Under the pieces are notes generated by a model. It worked only from the letters and a program-made list of their open reading frames with translations. It was not told where the DNA came from and made no database searches. A stretch of 64,000 bases of DNA, from the NCBI RefSeq assembly GCF_029952955.1, contig NZ_JASATX010000001.1, positions 930,001-994,000 of the forward strand, in the 5' to 3' direction. Below are positions 1 to 8,809 of this stretch, piece by piece; within the stretch, counting starts at the first letter, position 1, and each line of letters begins with the position of its first letter. Source of the stretch: Ruicaihuangia caeni. GTDB taxonomy: Bacteria; Actinomycetota; Actinomycetes; Actinomycetales; Microbacteriaceae. Position numbers and translations under genes: made by a program.

Positions 1-833
1 CCGGCCATGACCTCGTCGAGGATCAGCACGATGCCGTACCGATCAGCGATCTCGCGCACCCCACGGAGATAGCCAGGCGGGGGCGTGAGGATGCCGGCGG
101 TGCCCGGCACGGTCTCGAAGAGCATCGCCGCGATGCTCGAAGGACCCTCGGCCTGGATCACGCGCTCGAGGTGGTGCAGCGCGCGCTCGGCCTCTTGTTC
201 GGGCGTCTCGGCCCAGAACTCGCTGCGATAGAGGTAGGGGCCGAAGACATGCACATGCCCGCGCGCGTATTCGTTTGGCACACGCCTCCAGTCACCGGTC
301 GCCGCGATGGCCGACCCGGTGTTGCCGTGGTACGAGCGGTAGTGCGAGATGACCTTGTCGCGTCCCGTGAACTGCCGTGCCATGCGGATGGCGTTCTCAT
401 TGGCGTCGGCGCCGCCATTCGTGAAGAACACCTTGTTGAGGCCTTCAGGGGCGAGCTCAGTGATGAGGCGTGCCGCTTCCGCTCGGGTCGCATTCGCGTG
501 CGCGGGGGCGACGGTGGCCAGCACGCTCGCCTGCTCTTGGATCGCAGCGACCACTCGCGGATGCTGGTGCCCGATGTTCACGTTGACGAGTTGGCTCGAG
601 AGATCGAGGTACTCACGGCCGTCGGCGTCCCAGACGGTGCAGCCGAGACCGCCGGCGATGGCGATAGGCGAAAGCGACGCCTGGGCAGACCAGGAATGGA
701 AGACGTGAGTGCGGTCGGCCTCGACGATCGGACTGCTGCCACCGGGGAGCGGCGCGCGGCCCGCCTGCGACTCGCGGCTGTGCCCTCCGCTGGGCTCGAC
801 GGGGCGGTCGCTCTTCGATGTCGTGATGCTCAC
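1..833 (-). CDS. Class III PLP-dependent aminotransferase (omega-amino acid:pyruvate type), C-terminus cut by window edge
   Basis: The first about 277 codons are present; the C-terminal part, including the PLP lysine, lies beyond position 1. The visible part has the class III fold: an N-terminal HVFHSWSAQ segment, the cofactor-binding FFTNGGADANENAIRMAR stretch, and near the window edge LILDEVMAG, whose aspartate binds the PLP pyridine nitrogen. I start it at GTG 833, preceded by a GAGGAG Shine-Dalgarno five bases upstream. It diverges from a PucR regulator, with a semialdehyde dehydrogenase beyond that. This setting suggests transamination of beta-alanine or a similar omega-amino acid to a semialdehyde. 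The substrate is inferred from context, not from residues. Confidence 0.85.
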   Translation of the reverse strand, partial: MSITTSKSDRPVEPSGGHSRESQAGRAPLPGGSSPIVEADRTHVFHSWSAQASLSPIAIAGGLGCTVWDADGREYLDLSSQLVNVNIGHQHPRVVAAIQEQASVLATVAPAHANATRAEAARLITELAPEGLNKVFFTNGGADANENAIRMARQFTGRDKVISHYRSYHGNTGSAIAATGDWRRVPNEYARGHVHVFGPYLYRSEFWAETPEQEAERALHHLERVIQAEGPSSIAAMLFETVPGTAGILTPPPGYLRGVREIADRYGIVLILDEVMA

Positions 834-949
834 TGGGACTCCTCACTCGTGGACGATCACGATTCTCCGGTTTGCGACCGGCCGACAGCGACCGCCACAC
901 TGTCGATGTCAATCACTTCGGATCGACACTTCCGCATTTGAAAGGCCCC
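834..949. promoter_or_regulatory. Divergent promoter region between aminotransferase and PucR regulator
   Basis: This 116-bp gap separates two divergent genes, a common place for a PucR protein to bind and control both itself and the catabolic gene. I see ribosome binding sites for both genes (GAGGAG for the aminotransferase, GAAAGG for the regulator) but no hexamers convincing enough to place. Confidence 0.4.
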
Positions 950-2491
950 ATGTCAGCAGATCTTCGCACCCTGCTCGCGACGCAAGGGCTTCGGCTGCGC
1001 CCCGCCATCTCGCTCTCGTCCGACCAGCTCGCGCGCCCGCTGCTCTGGGCGCACAACTCCGACCTGGCCGATCCGACGCCGTGGCTCGAGCCCGATGGCC
1101 TCCTGCTCACCGACGGCCTCCAATTCGCTGGGCCGGCGCCCGCAGAGGCTCAGCCGTACGTCGAGCGGCTCGTCGACTGCGGTGTCGCCGCGCTTGGGTT
1201 CGCCACGCAGATCGTGCACGACAGCATCCCACCCGCGCTCATCGACGCTTGCGCTGAGCACCGGCTGCCGCTGATCGAAGTCGCCGATCGCACCCCGTTC
1301 ATGGCGATCATCCGTCTCGTCAGCGACGCAACTGACCGCGACCAGCGCGAACAGCTCGAGCGATCACTGCGCGCCCAGCGCTCTGTGGCGAGGGCCGCGC
1401 TCCGGCCCGACGGTCTCGCGGCGATCCTGCGGGAGCTCGAACGCAATCTCGGATGCTGGGTCGCGCTCTTCGACGCGGCCGGTGACCGCCTCGCCTTTCC
1501 CGCGCAGCTGCAGGTGCCTGCGACGATCGACGAACGGGTGTCGGCTGCAGTGCGCAGAACGCTGTCGAAGGGGCGAGCGGCCGCAGCGAGGATCACCATC
1601 GAGGACACCGAGATCACCATCCAGACCGTCGGCCATCACGGCAGCGTGCGCGGTGCGCTGGTGGTCGGCACCGGAGCCGAGCTCGATCGAGCAGGCGTCG
1701 ATCTCGTCGAGAGCGTCATCGCGCTCGCGAGCATCGCGCTCGAGCAGAGTCGCGCCCTCGACACGGCGCGAAGAACCCTTCGCTCCGGCATCCTCGAACT
1801 GCTCCTCGCCGGCGCCATCGACGTGGCTCGCAGCTCAGTCCGTCCCCTATGGGGCGAACTGCCAGCTGAGCCCATCCGCGTCGCGCGCGTCAGCACGGGC
1901 GGGCAGGACGCCGTGGGCGACCCCAGCGGCGACGCACTGCTCGCGACGCTCGAACTGGCCGCCGAGCGCAACCCCGGACGGCTGTTCTTCGGCGAGCGCG
2001 ACGGACGAACGCTGGTCGTCTGTCACGCCGACGACACCCGCTGGATCGAGCAACTGCTGTCGGGGCACCAGGCTCACAGCGGGTTCTCGGCGCCGGCCGA
2101 ATGGAGCCGGTTCAGTGATGCGCTGGGCGAGGCATCGCTGGCTCTGCGGCGCAGTTCTGCATTCCATCCGGCCGTGCGGTTCGACCAACTGGTCGATGAA
2201 GGGCTGCTAGGGATGCTCGAGCAATCGGGAGCGCGTGCCGTCGCGAATCGTCTGCTCGAGCCGCTCGACCGGCATCCTGATGGTGCTGAGTCGATCCGCG
2301 AGTCGCTCGTGGTCTGGCTCTCGCACAATGGCGCATGGGATCCATCGGCTAGAGCGCTGGGCGTGCACCGGCACACCCTCCGCAACCGGGTCGATCTCGC
2401 AAGCGCGCTCCTGGGACTCGACCTCGACGCCTTCGCGGCTCGCGCGGAAGTGTGGAATGCGCTGCAACTCACCGCGCCAGCGAGGGAATGA
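950..2491 (+). CDS. PucR-family transcriptional regulator
   Basis: A 513-residue regulator. Residues about 1-120 match the PucR N-terminal ligand-sensing domain (purine catabolism regulatory family), including the DGLQFAGPAP and GVAALGFATQIVHDSIP stretches. The middle is a GAF-like/GGDEF-related region. The last about 60 residues are the PucR C-terminal helix-turn-helix (SLVVWLSHNG...ALGVHRHTLRNRVD). I chose ATG 950 because GAAAGG lies just upstream and the PucR domain begins at once; the frame is open further upstream but without a better site. It is divergent from the aminotransferase and convergent with the semialdehyde dehydrogenase, so it probably controls omega-amino-acid catabolism. 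The effector is unknown. Confidence 0.88.
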   Translation: MSADLRTLLATQGLRLRPAISLSSDQLARPLLWAHNSDLADPTPWLEPDGLLLTDGLQFAGPAPAEAQPYVERLVDCGVAALGFATQIVHDSIPPALIDACAEHRLPLIEVADRTPFMAIIRLVSDATDRDQREQLERSLRAQRSVARAALRPDGLAAILRELERNLGCWVALFDAAGDRLAFPAQLQVPATIDERVSAAVRRTLSKGRAAAARITIEDTEITIQTVGHHGSVRGALVVGTGAELDRAGVDLVESVIALASIALEQSRALDTARRTLRSGILELLLAGAIDVARSSVRPLWGELPAEPIRVARVSTGGQDAVGDPSGDALLATLELAAERNPGRLFFGERDGRTLVVCHADDTRWIEQLLSGHQAHSGFSAPAEWSRFSDALGEASLALRRSSAFHPAVRFDQLVDEGLLGMLEQSGARAVANRLLEPLDRHPDGAESIRESLVVWLSHNGAWDPSARALGVHRHTLRNRVDLASALLGLDLDAFAARAEVWNALQLTAPARE

Positions 2492-2522
2492 CCTCGCTCG
2501 CCGGCCCCGTGTGCCCACCGGT

Positions 2523-2563
2523 ACTGACCGCGGCCGCCGTTGGCAGCACGGCTCGCGGTCAGT
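2523..2563. terminator. Bidirectional hairpin between pucR-like gene and mmsA
   Basis: A perfect 10-bp inverted repeat, ACTGACCGCG and its complement, flanks a 21-base centre that can extend the stem through GCCG/CGGC. It lies between two convergent genes. No U-tract follows on either side, which is common in high-GC actinobacteria. Confidence 0.6.
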
Positions 2564-2583
2564 TCCGGCGGAGCGGCGTTGAG

Positions 2584-4098
2584 TCAGTTCTGAGGGAAGC
2601 CCAGGTTGATGCCGCCGTGGCTCGGGTCGAGCCAGCGGGCGGTCACGGCCTTCTGCTGCGTGAAGAAGCGCACGCCCTCGGCGCCGTGCGCCTTGGTGTC
2701 GCCGAACAGCGACGACTTCCAGCCGCCGAACGAGAAGGTCGCCACCGGCACAGGGATCGGCACATTGATGCCGATCATCCCGACCTCGATCTCGCGCTGG
2801 AAACGCCGCGCGGCGCCCCCGTCATTCGTGAAGATCGCCGTGCCGTTGCCGAACGCTCCACTGTTGATCAGCTCGACGCCCTCTTCGTACGAGCCCACTC
2901 GCACGACCGAGAGCACCGGGCCGAAGATCTCCTCGGTATACGCGCGCGAAGTGGTGGGCACCTTGTCGAGCAGGGTCGGGCCGAGCCAGAAGCCGTCCGC
3001 CTCGCCGTCCACCTCGATGCCGCGACCGTCGATGACCACGGTTGCGCCGTCTGCTGCCGCGATGTCGATGTACGAGGCGACCTTGTCACGGTGCTGCTCG
3101 GTGACGAGGGGCCCCATGTCGCAGTTGCGGCGCCCGTCTCCCACCTTCAGTCCGCGCATGCGGTCGACGATCTTGTCGATGAGGTCGTCGGCGATGGGTT
3201 CGACGGCCACGACCACGGAGATGGCCATGCACCGCTCGCCGGCCGAGCCGAAACCGGCGTTGATCGCCGAGTCGGCAACGAGATCGAGATCGGCATCCGG
3301 AAGCACCAGCATGTGGTTCTTCGCGCCGCCGAGCGCCTGCACGCGCTTGCCATGCTTGCTGCCCTGCTCATAGACGTACTTGGCGATGGGCGTCGAGCCG
3401 ACGAATGAGATCGCCTTGACGTCTGGATGCTCGAGCAGCCCGTCGACCGCTGCCTTGTCACCGTTGAGCACGGTGAACACGCCATCGGGCAGGCCCGCCT
3501 CCTTCCACAGCTTCGCAAGCCAGATGGCGGCTGATGGGTCCTTCTCGCTCGGCTTCAGCACAACGGTGTTGCCTGCGGCGATGGCGATGGGGAAGAACCA
3601 CATCGGAACCATGGCGGGGAAGTTGAACGGAGAGATGATGCCGACGACTCCCAGTGGCTGACGGAGCGAGTACACATCGACGTCAGTCGACACCTGCTCG
3701 GAGAACTCGCCCTTGAGGTGGTGGGCCAGGCCCGTTGCGAACTCGACGACCTCTTGTCCGCGTGAGATCTCGCCGAGCGCGTCCGAGAGCACCTTGCCGT
3801 GTTCGCCGGTGATGATCTCGGCGAGTTCGTGCTTGCGAGCATCGAGCAGTTCGCGGAACTTGAACAGCACCGCCTGTCGACGCGCGAGTGAGAGGTCTCG
3901 CCAGGCCGGGAAGGCGGCCTTCGCGCTCGCGATGGCCGCCTCGATCTCGGCACTATCCGCGAGGCCGACGTGCTTCGTGGCGATGCCGAGCGCAGGGTCG
4001 AACACGGGTGCGGTACGGCCGCCGTCAACCGTGACCTCTTTGCCGTCGATCCAGTGCGGCACTGTTGCCAGGGTGGTCTCGGTCGTCGCCATCGACAT
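2584..4098 (-). CDS. mmsA: CoA-acylating methylmalonate-semialdehyde dehydrogenase
   Basis: This 504-residue aldehyde dehydrogenase oxidises malonate or methylmalonate semialdehyde to acetyl- or propionyl-CoA with NAD+ and CoA, releasing CO2. It shows the family's ISPFNFPAMVPMWFFP segment, the VGSTPIAKYVYEQG cofactor region and the nucleophile in GSAGERCMA at about Cys290, where this subfamily (IolA/MmsA) has it. FSFGGWKSSLFGD near the C-terminus is also typical. The start is ATG 4098 with AAGGAG four bases upstream; a second ATG at 4092 is at more usual spacing and is a fair alternative. With the neighbouring omega-aminotransferase it would complete beta-alanine breakdown to acetyl-CoA. Confidence 0.92.
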   Translation of the reverse strand: MSMATTETTLATVPHWIDGKEVTVDGGRTAPVFDPALGIATKHVGLADSAEIEAAIASAKAAFPAWRDLSLARRQAVLFKFRELLDARKHELAEIITGEHGKVLSDALGEISRGQEVVEFATGLAHHLKGEFSEQVSTDVDVYSLRQPLGVVGIISPFNFPAMVPMWFFPIAIAAGNTVVLKPSEKDPSAAIWLAKLWKEAGLPDGVFTVLNGDKAAVDGLLEHPDVKAISFVGSTPIAKYVYEQGSKHGKRVQALGGAKNHMLVLPDADLDLVADSAINAGFGSAGERCMAISVVVAVEPIADDLIDKIVDRMRGLKVGDGRRNCDMGPLVTEQHRDKVASYIDIAAADGATVVIDGRGIEVDGEADGFWLGPTLLDKVPTTSRAYTEEIFGPVLSVVRVGSYEEGVELINSGAFGNGTAIFTNDGGAARRFQREIEVGMIGINVPIPVPVATFSFGGWKSSLFGDTKAHGAEGVRFFTQQKAVTARWLDPSHGGINLGFPQN

Positions 4099-4232
4099 AG
4101 TGCTCCTTGCTCGGTGCGGTTGAAGTGTCACGACTGTATCGAGGACTCCCACGCCGCTGACGCTGCGAACTGTCGACCATCGGCACTGCCTATCGACACT
4201 CTGGCACGCTGACCCAGCGGGTGGCGGGCCGA

Positions 4233-4238
4233 TAGGCT
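4233..4238 (+). promoter_or_regulatory. -10 hexamer TAGGCT of a leaderless gene
   Basis: TAGGCT ends six bases before the GTG start at 4245, and no Shine-Dalgarno lies between them. This is the arrangement expected for leaderless transcription. It lies in the 146-bp divergent gap between mmsA and the epimerase gene. Confidence 0.5.
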
Positions 4239-4244
4239 CGCGAC

Positions 4245-5240
4245 GTGGCCAAGACAGCGGTGATAGCCGGGGCATCAGGGTTCATCGGGCGGAGCCTCAC
4301 CGCCGACTTCGCTTCGCACGGCTACACGGTGAAGCGCATCGGCCGGGGCGAGCCGCACGCGCGTTGGGGCGACTCCGACTCCATCCGCCGCGTCTTGGAA
4401 GGCGCCGACGTCGTGGTGAACCTGGCCGGCAAGAGTGTCAACTGCCGGTACACCGACCGCAATCGCGCCGAGGTGCTCCGCTCGCGCACCGACACGAGCC
4501 GCGAACTGCGCGGGGCGATCGCGGCATGCGAGACACCGCCCCGAGTGTGGATCAACGCCAGCACCGCGACGATCTACCGGCACGCGATGGATCGACCGAT
4601 GACCGAGACCGCGGGGGAGTACGGAACCGGATTCTCGGTCGATGTGGCGCGCAGCTGGGAGCGGGAGCTCTTCGCGGACGAGTTGCCCGAGACGCGTCGC
4701 GTGGCACTCCGTATCGCGATCGTCCTTGGCGACGGTCCGGCTACTGCGATGCTGCTCGCGCTCGCACGCCTCGGTCTCGGTGGCGCGCAGCATGACGGCT
4801 GGTGGTTTCCGCACCGCAGGTACCGCGGCATCGGCCCCGATCCGAGCGGCGACGGCAGCGCACCGATGCATCACACGCGCGGGCGTCAGAGGTTCAGCTG
4901 GGTGCACATCAACGACGTGCTGGGGGCGATTCGGCACGTGATCGCGCATCCCGAGCTCGATGGACCGGTCAATGTCGCGAGCCCGAACCCTTCTGACAAC
5001 CGGTCACTGATGGCGACCCTGCGGAAGGTGGTGAGGCAGCCCATCGGACTGCCGGCGTTTCGGTGGATGCTGGAACCCGCGATGTGGCTGCTGCGTACCG
5101 AACCGGAGCTCGTGCTCAAGAGCCGTTGGGTGCTGCCCGAGCGCTTGAGCGCAAGCGGGTACGTCTTCCGTTGGCCCGAACTCGAGCCGGCACTGCGCGA
5201 CGTGGCCGCGAGCAGGGGGCAGGACCGGGCTGAGGCCTGA
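4245..5240 (+). CDS. TIGR01777-family NAD(P)-dependent epimerase-like protein
   Basis: A 331-residue extended-SDR-like protein. The N-terminus has the Rossmann dinucleotide motif GASGFIG, followed by VVNLAGKSVNCRYTDRNR, the hallmark of the TIGR01777 (YfcH/SulA-like) group. The C-terminal region from about residue 270 (LPAFRWMLEP...ELVLKSRWVLPERL) matches the DUF1731 extension. The enzymatic activity of this family is not established. There is an unusual loop around residues 185-215 (HRRYRGIGPDPSGDGSA) between the core strands. Translation probably starts at GTG 4245, judged from the -10 hexamer just upstream. It stands alone on the plus strand, divergent from mmsA. Confidence 0.82.
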   Translation: MAKTAVIAGASGFIGRSLTADFASHGYTVKRIGRGEPHARWGDSDSIRRVLEGADVVVNLAGKSVNCRYTDRNRAEVLRSRTDTSRELRGAIAACETPPRVWINASTATIYRHAMDRPMTETAGEYGTGFSVDVARSWERELFADELPETRRVALRIAIVLGDGPATAMLLALARLGLGGAQHDGWWFPHRRYRGIGPDPSGDGSAPMHHTRGRQRFSWVHINDVLGAIRHVIAHPELDGPVNVASPNPSDNRSLMATLRKVVRQPIGLPAFRWMLEPAMWLLRTEPELVLKSRWVLPERLSASGYVFRWPELEPALRDVAASRGQDRAEA

Positions 5241-5348
5241 CGCCGCGCCGGCCGACAACCCGCATCCGCGTCGCTCCTGCGAAAGTCGCTCGTCCTCGAC
5301 GCGTCATCGCGCCTCTCACCGCAGGTGACTAGAGGGTTCAGCGCTCGC

Positions 5349-5354
5349 TATCGT
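5349..5354 (+). promoter_or_regulatory. -10 hexamer TATCGT of a leaderless gene
   Basis: TATCGT ends six bases before ATG 5361, without a ribosome binding site in between. It supports the downstream ATG over the longer open frame upstream. Confidence 0.5.
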
Positions 5355-5360
5355 GCGTGC

Positions 5361-5933
5361 ATGGTGTCGTTCGCCGACAAGCCGCTCTTCCACCCGCACA
5401 CGACGGCGGACTGGGAGGCTTACCTCGACGGCGATCCGTCGCCCGATGGCGTGCGACTGCAGCTTCGCAAGAAGAACAGCACGGCCCCCGGAATCCAATA
5501 TGCGGAAGCGCTCGATGTCGCGCTCTGCTTCGGATGGATCGACGGGCAATCGGCGCGGCTCGATGACGACTACATGCTCCAGTCGTTCACTCCCCGCCGC
5601 TCGCGCAGTCCCTGGTCGCAGCTCAATCGTGAGCATGCGGAGCGCCTCATCCGAGAGGGCAGAATGCGCCCCGCTGGTCAGGCCGAGATCGACCGCGCGA
5701 AGGCGGACGGCCGTTGGGAGGCGGCCTACCGGCAGAAGGATGCCGCAGTGCCCGACGACTTCCAGGCAGCCCTCGACGCTTCACCCACCGCCGCCGAATT
5801 CTTCGCGACCTTGTCGGCCCAGGCGCGGTTCGCGTTCCTCTTCCGGCTCATGAGCCTCAAACGGCCGGAGACTCGCGCCCGCCGTATCACCGAGTACATC
5901 CGGCTCCTCGAGCAGAGGAAGGCGCTTGATTGA
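5361..5933 (+). CDS. YdeI/OmpD-associated family protein
   Basis: A soluble 190-residue protein of the YdeI/OmdA family (bacteriocin-protection-like). Diagnostic segments are the N-terminal DWEAYL, then EALDVALCFGWIDGQ and FTPRRSRSPWSQLN, and the C-terminal ALDASPTAAEFFATL and RARRITEYIRLLEQ. The biochemical role of the family is not settled. Its end lies 14 bp from the convergent hydrolase gene. The start was chosen from the TATCGT hexamer six bases upstream. Confidence 0.82.
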   Translation: MVSFADKPLFHPHTTADWEAYLDGDPSPDGVRLQLRKKNSTAPGIQYAEALDVALCFGWIDGQSARLDDDYMLQSFTPRRSRSPWSQLNREHAERLIREGRMRPAGQAEIDRAKADGRWEAAYRQKDAAVPDDFQAALDASPTAAEFFATLSAQARFAFLFRLMSLKRPETRARRITEYIRLLEQRKALD

Positions 5934-5947
5934 CCCGACGTAGTCCG

Positions 5948-7738
5948 TCAGTCGGCCACACCCTCGACACCCGCGAAGCGTTCGGCGCTCCACGCGAACA
6001 GTTCGTCCATCAGCGGTGAGGTCTGATAGACGAGAGTGATGTGGTCGCGTCCCGGGTAGGTGCGGTAGTCGACGTCTTGACCGGCCTCACGGATCCGCTC
6101 GATGAAGGCCTGCTGCACGCGGGGTGGAATCAACTCGTCAGCTTCCCCCTGGGCGACCAGCAGCGGAGCCGACACTGTGGCCGGCGGGATGTTCTCCATG
6201 ATGCGCGCGCCGAACGGCCCAGCCAGCGGGTTCTTCTTGAAGACGGCCGGATCCCTGCGAAGGGCAAGGCCCTCGAGCCCAGAGATGAGCACCCCGGGCT
6301 CGGTGAGGCAGCGCTCGGAAATCGCTCGCACGATCGGTTCGGCGCCGTGGCGGACGTATTCGCGCCAGGTGACATCGTGGTAGTTGGCGGCGAAGCTGGC
6401 CAGCGCGAACGACTCGATGACACTGCCGCCTCGCACCCGCGAGAGCTGGGTGATCAGGCGATTCAACTCAGAAGCCGGCGCCAGTGCCGCGACGCCCTCG
6501 ACGCTGACCAGCGGCGCGTAGTCCTCGGCGAGCGCGCCCGCCCATAGTGCCGCGCCGCCGCCCTGGGAATGTCCCCAGATCACCGACTCGCCGCCGATCA
6601 AACCGGGTGTGAGCTGTCGGGACGCCCGAAGGGCATCGAGTATCGCGTGCGCGGAGTCCCTGCCGATCAGGTACGGATGCGGGCCGGCGGTGCCGAGGCC
6701 GATGTAGTCGGTGGCGACAAGCGCCCATCCTGCCTCGATCACCCGTGTCAGCACGAAGAGCGTGCCCGACGCGAACGGACGCTCGAGCAGTGACGGCGCG
6801 CACGGCTGTGCAAAACCGGTCGTGCCGTGCGCCCATCCGATGACAGGCCGGTAGCCGATTCCCTCAGTGGGCGCGACGACTATGCCACTGGCGACCGCGG
6901 GACTGCCGTCTCCCCGAGTGGTGGTGTAGAGGATGCGCCAAGCGGTGGCATTGCTCGGCACGTCGCGGCTGAACGGCTCACTGCGGATCAGTTGCCCCGG
7001 CTCGTCGGGCACGTCACGTGGGGCCGCGTAGAACTCGTCGACCACCGGTGTCGCACCGCGTAGACCGATGCTGACGACTCCTGCCGCGCCCACCAGCGCG
7101 AGGCTGACCACTGCCGCAGTGGTGCGAGCGAACCTGTGAAGCGGTCGGGCCGTCGAGGTGCGTTCGGGAGGTGCGCCGTGCAAGGCGTGCCGGCCTTCGG
7201 CGATGCCCGAGATGATGAGCTGCGCCCCGAATGCGACCGCGGCGATCAACAACGTGATATCGGGCCAGAAGCCCGCCAGAATGCCGAACCCGAACGATGC
7301 GGCGCCGAATGCGATGGCCGCGATACGAGCGTCGAGGGCGAGTGAGCGCCGGAAGGCGCCGATGAGTTGGAGGATGCCATTGGCGACGAGCGCGATCGCG
7401 ATCACTTCTGCGAGCAGACGCACCGTCAGACCCAGGAACAAGAGCACGAAGACGCCGGCGGAGACCCAGAGCACGGCGACCGCGACCCGTGCACGCGACT
7501 CCCAACGTCGGGGCGGTGGTCCCTCATCCTCGCTGTCGAGCACGATCACGCCCTGCAGCACGAAGCCGACGCCGACGGCGATCGCCAGCACGTCGAGTGA
7601 CGTTGTCGGCCGTGTGATCAGGTAGGCGCCCAGAACGACGGCCACCAGCGCGAGAGCGACGCGGACCCACCGAGGGAGGCTCCGAACCCGCATCAGCAGG
7701 GAGGGCCAGCGACGCGGCGGTGATGGTGTGCTTCGCAT
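5948..7738 (-). CDS. Membrane-anchored secretory-lipase-family alpha/beta hydrolase with N-terminal HdeD/DUF308-like module
   Basis: Two parts in one 596-residue protein. Residues about 25-190 hold roughly six hydrophobic segments resembling an HdeD/DUF308 domain (LVAVVLGAYLITRP, then ALVANGILQLIGAFRR), followed by another membrane segment. The C-terminal 350 residues form an alpha/beta hydrolase of the secretory lipase (LIP) type: nucleophile Ser391 in GHSQGGG, an acid in QGEADELIP and a histidine in GRDHITLV. It probably hydrolyses an ester outside the membrane. The start is ATG 7738, ten bases after a CATAGT hexamer; GTG 7747 is the longer alternative. Substrate unknown. Confidence 0.8.
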   Translation of the reverse strand: MRSTPSPPRRWPSLLMRVRSLPRWVRVALALVAVVLGAYLITRPTTSLDVLAIAVGVGFVLQGVIVLDSEDEGPPPRRWESRARVAVAVLWVSAGVFVLLFLGLTVRLLAEVIAIALVANGILQLIGAFRRSLALDARIAAIAFGAASFGFGILAGFWPDITLLIAAVAFGAQLIISGIAEGRHALHGAPPERTSTARPLHRFARTTAAVVSLALVGAAGVVSIGLRGATPVVDEFYAAPRDVPDEPGQLIRSEPFSRDVPSNATAWRILYTTTRGDGSPAVASGIVVAPTEGIGYRPVIGWAHGTTGFAQPCAPSLLERPFASGTLFVLTRVIEAGWALVATDYIGLGTAGPHPYLIGRDSAHAILDALRASRQLTPGLIGGESVIWGHSQGGGAALWAGALAEDYAPLVSVEGVAALAPASELNRLITQLSRVRGGSVIESFALASFAANYHDVTWREYVRHGAEPIVRAISERCLTEPGVLISGLEGLALRRDPAVFKKNPLAGPFGARIMENIPPATVSAPLLVAQGEADELIPPRVQQAFIERIREAGQDVDYRTYPGRDHITLVYQTSPLMDELFAWSAERFAGVEGVAD

Positions 7739-7748
7739 GACGTGCACG

Positions 7749-7754
7749 ACTATG
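7749..7754 (-). promoter_or_regulatory. Candidate -10 hexamer CATAGT
   Basis: On the minus strand CATAGT ends ten bases before the hydrolase ATG at 7738, which would leave a leader of only about three bases. Confidence 0.35.
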
Positions 7755-7843
7755 AGTCGGTCGAGGGTGGTCCGTCAAGGCGAAGGCGGCGAAGTTGCCG
7801 ATGACTGGTGCCGACGCGTGCCGGTGGCCCTCGCCGGCGAAAG

Positions 7844-8671
7844 CTACAGCCGCGCGTACTTCGCGCGGGCGAAGCAGTACACGCCGTAGGCCATGAGTCC
7901 GAGAGCGACGACGGTGAGAATCGCCGGCCCGAGTGGCAGTTCGGCGAGGGACTTGAGGGCGCCGTCGAGACCGGTGGCCTCGCTCGGGTCGGAAGTGATC
8001 GCAGCCACGCAGAACAGGATGCCGACGACAGCGATCGCGATGCCCTTGGCGAAGTATCCGATGCGACCGAGCATCGTGATCGAGCGACCGGCCTTGCCCG
8101 CCGGCGCAGCGATATCTCGCAGGAACTTCTTGTTCGCGCCCTTGACGATGAAGTACACGCCAATGGCCAGAACACCGAGCCCGAGGAGAACCACGAGGAA
8201 CACACCACCGGGCGTGGAGAGCAGGGTCGAGGTCATGCCCTGCGTCTGGCGCTCGCTGTCGCTCCCGCTGCCCATCGCAGTGCTTGCCGCGGAGAACCCG
8301 ATCGCGAGGTAGGCGATCGCCTTTCCGCCTTCCTTGGCTCGGCCGGTCCAGGCAGTGGTATCGGTACCGCGAATCAGGAGCGCCTCGAGCACCTGGAAGA
8401 GCCCGAGCGCGAGCAACCCGATGGCTACGACCCAGAGCACGAGCACACCACCGGGGCTCGCCGCGAGTCCGCTCAGCGCACCGCCCTGATCCGCTTCACC
8501 GCCGGAGCCGAAGGCGATGCCGAACGCGATCCCACCGATGAGCAGGTGGAGCAGACCGTTGACCGCGAACCCCGTGCGCGCGGCGAGTTGGAACGCGTGG
8601 TTGTCCTGCAGTCGTGACGCAGTCGCACGAGCCGACGCTGCCGACGGTGCCGACGAAGAAGAGTGAGACAC
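7844..8671 (-). CDS. DUF1206 integral membrane protein
   Basis: This 275-residue protein has six membrane segments arranged as three repeats of a two-helix unit. Each unit opens with a similar pattern (LAARTGFAVNGLLHLLIGG, GKAIAYLAIGFSAA, RIGYFAKGIAIAVVG), which is the DUF1206 signature. The function of the family is unknown; the internal triplication suggests a small membrane scaffold or transporter-like fold. GTG 8671 is six bases after a TAGGGT hexamer, so the gene is probably leaderless. The 96-bp gap to the hydrolase downstream holds no gene. Confidence 0.85.
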   Translation of the reverse strand: MSHSSSSAPSAASARATASRLQDNHAFQLAARTGFAVNGLLHLLIGGIAFGIAFGSGGEADQGGALSGLAASPGGVLVLWVVAIGLLALGLFQVLEALLIRGTDTTAWTGRAKEGGKAIAYLAIGFSAASTAMGSGSDSERQTQGMTSTLLSTPGGVFLVVLLGLGVLAIGVYFIVKGANKKFLRDIAAPAGKAGRSITMLGRIGYFAKGIAIAVVGILFCVAAITSDPSEATGLDGALKSLAELPLGPAILTVVALGLMAYGVYCFARAKYARL

Positions 8672-8677
8672 GATTTC

Positions 8678-8683
8678 ACCCTA
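8678..8683 (-). promoter_or_regulatory. -10 hexamer TAGGGT of leaderless DUF1206 gene
   Basis: On the minus strand TAGGGT ends six bases before GTG 8671 with no ribosome binding site between. Confidence 0.5.
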
Positions 8684-8809
8684 GGGCGGTCGTGGGAGCC
8701 GCCCCAGGCCGATCGCCGGTCACATCGATGCCTCGAGAACCCGACCGAAGCCGCGCCGAAACGACCGAGTCGCGACCCGTTTCTCAACGATGTCGCGACT
8801 CATGACAAG

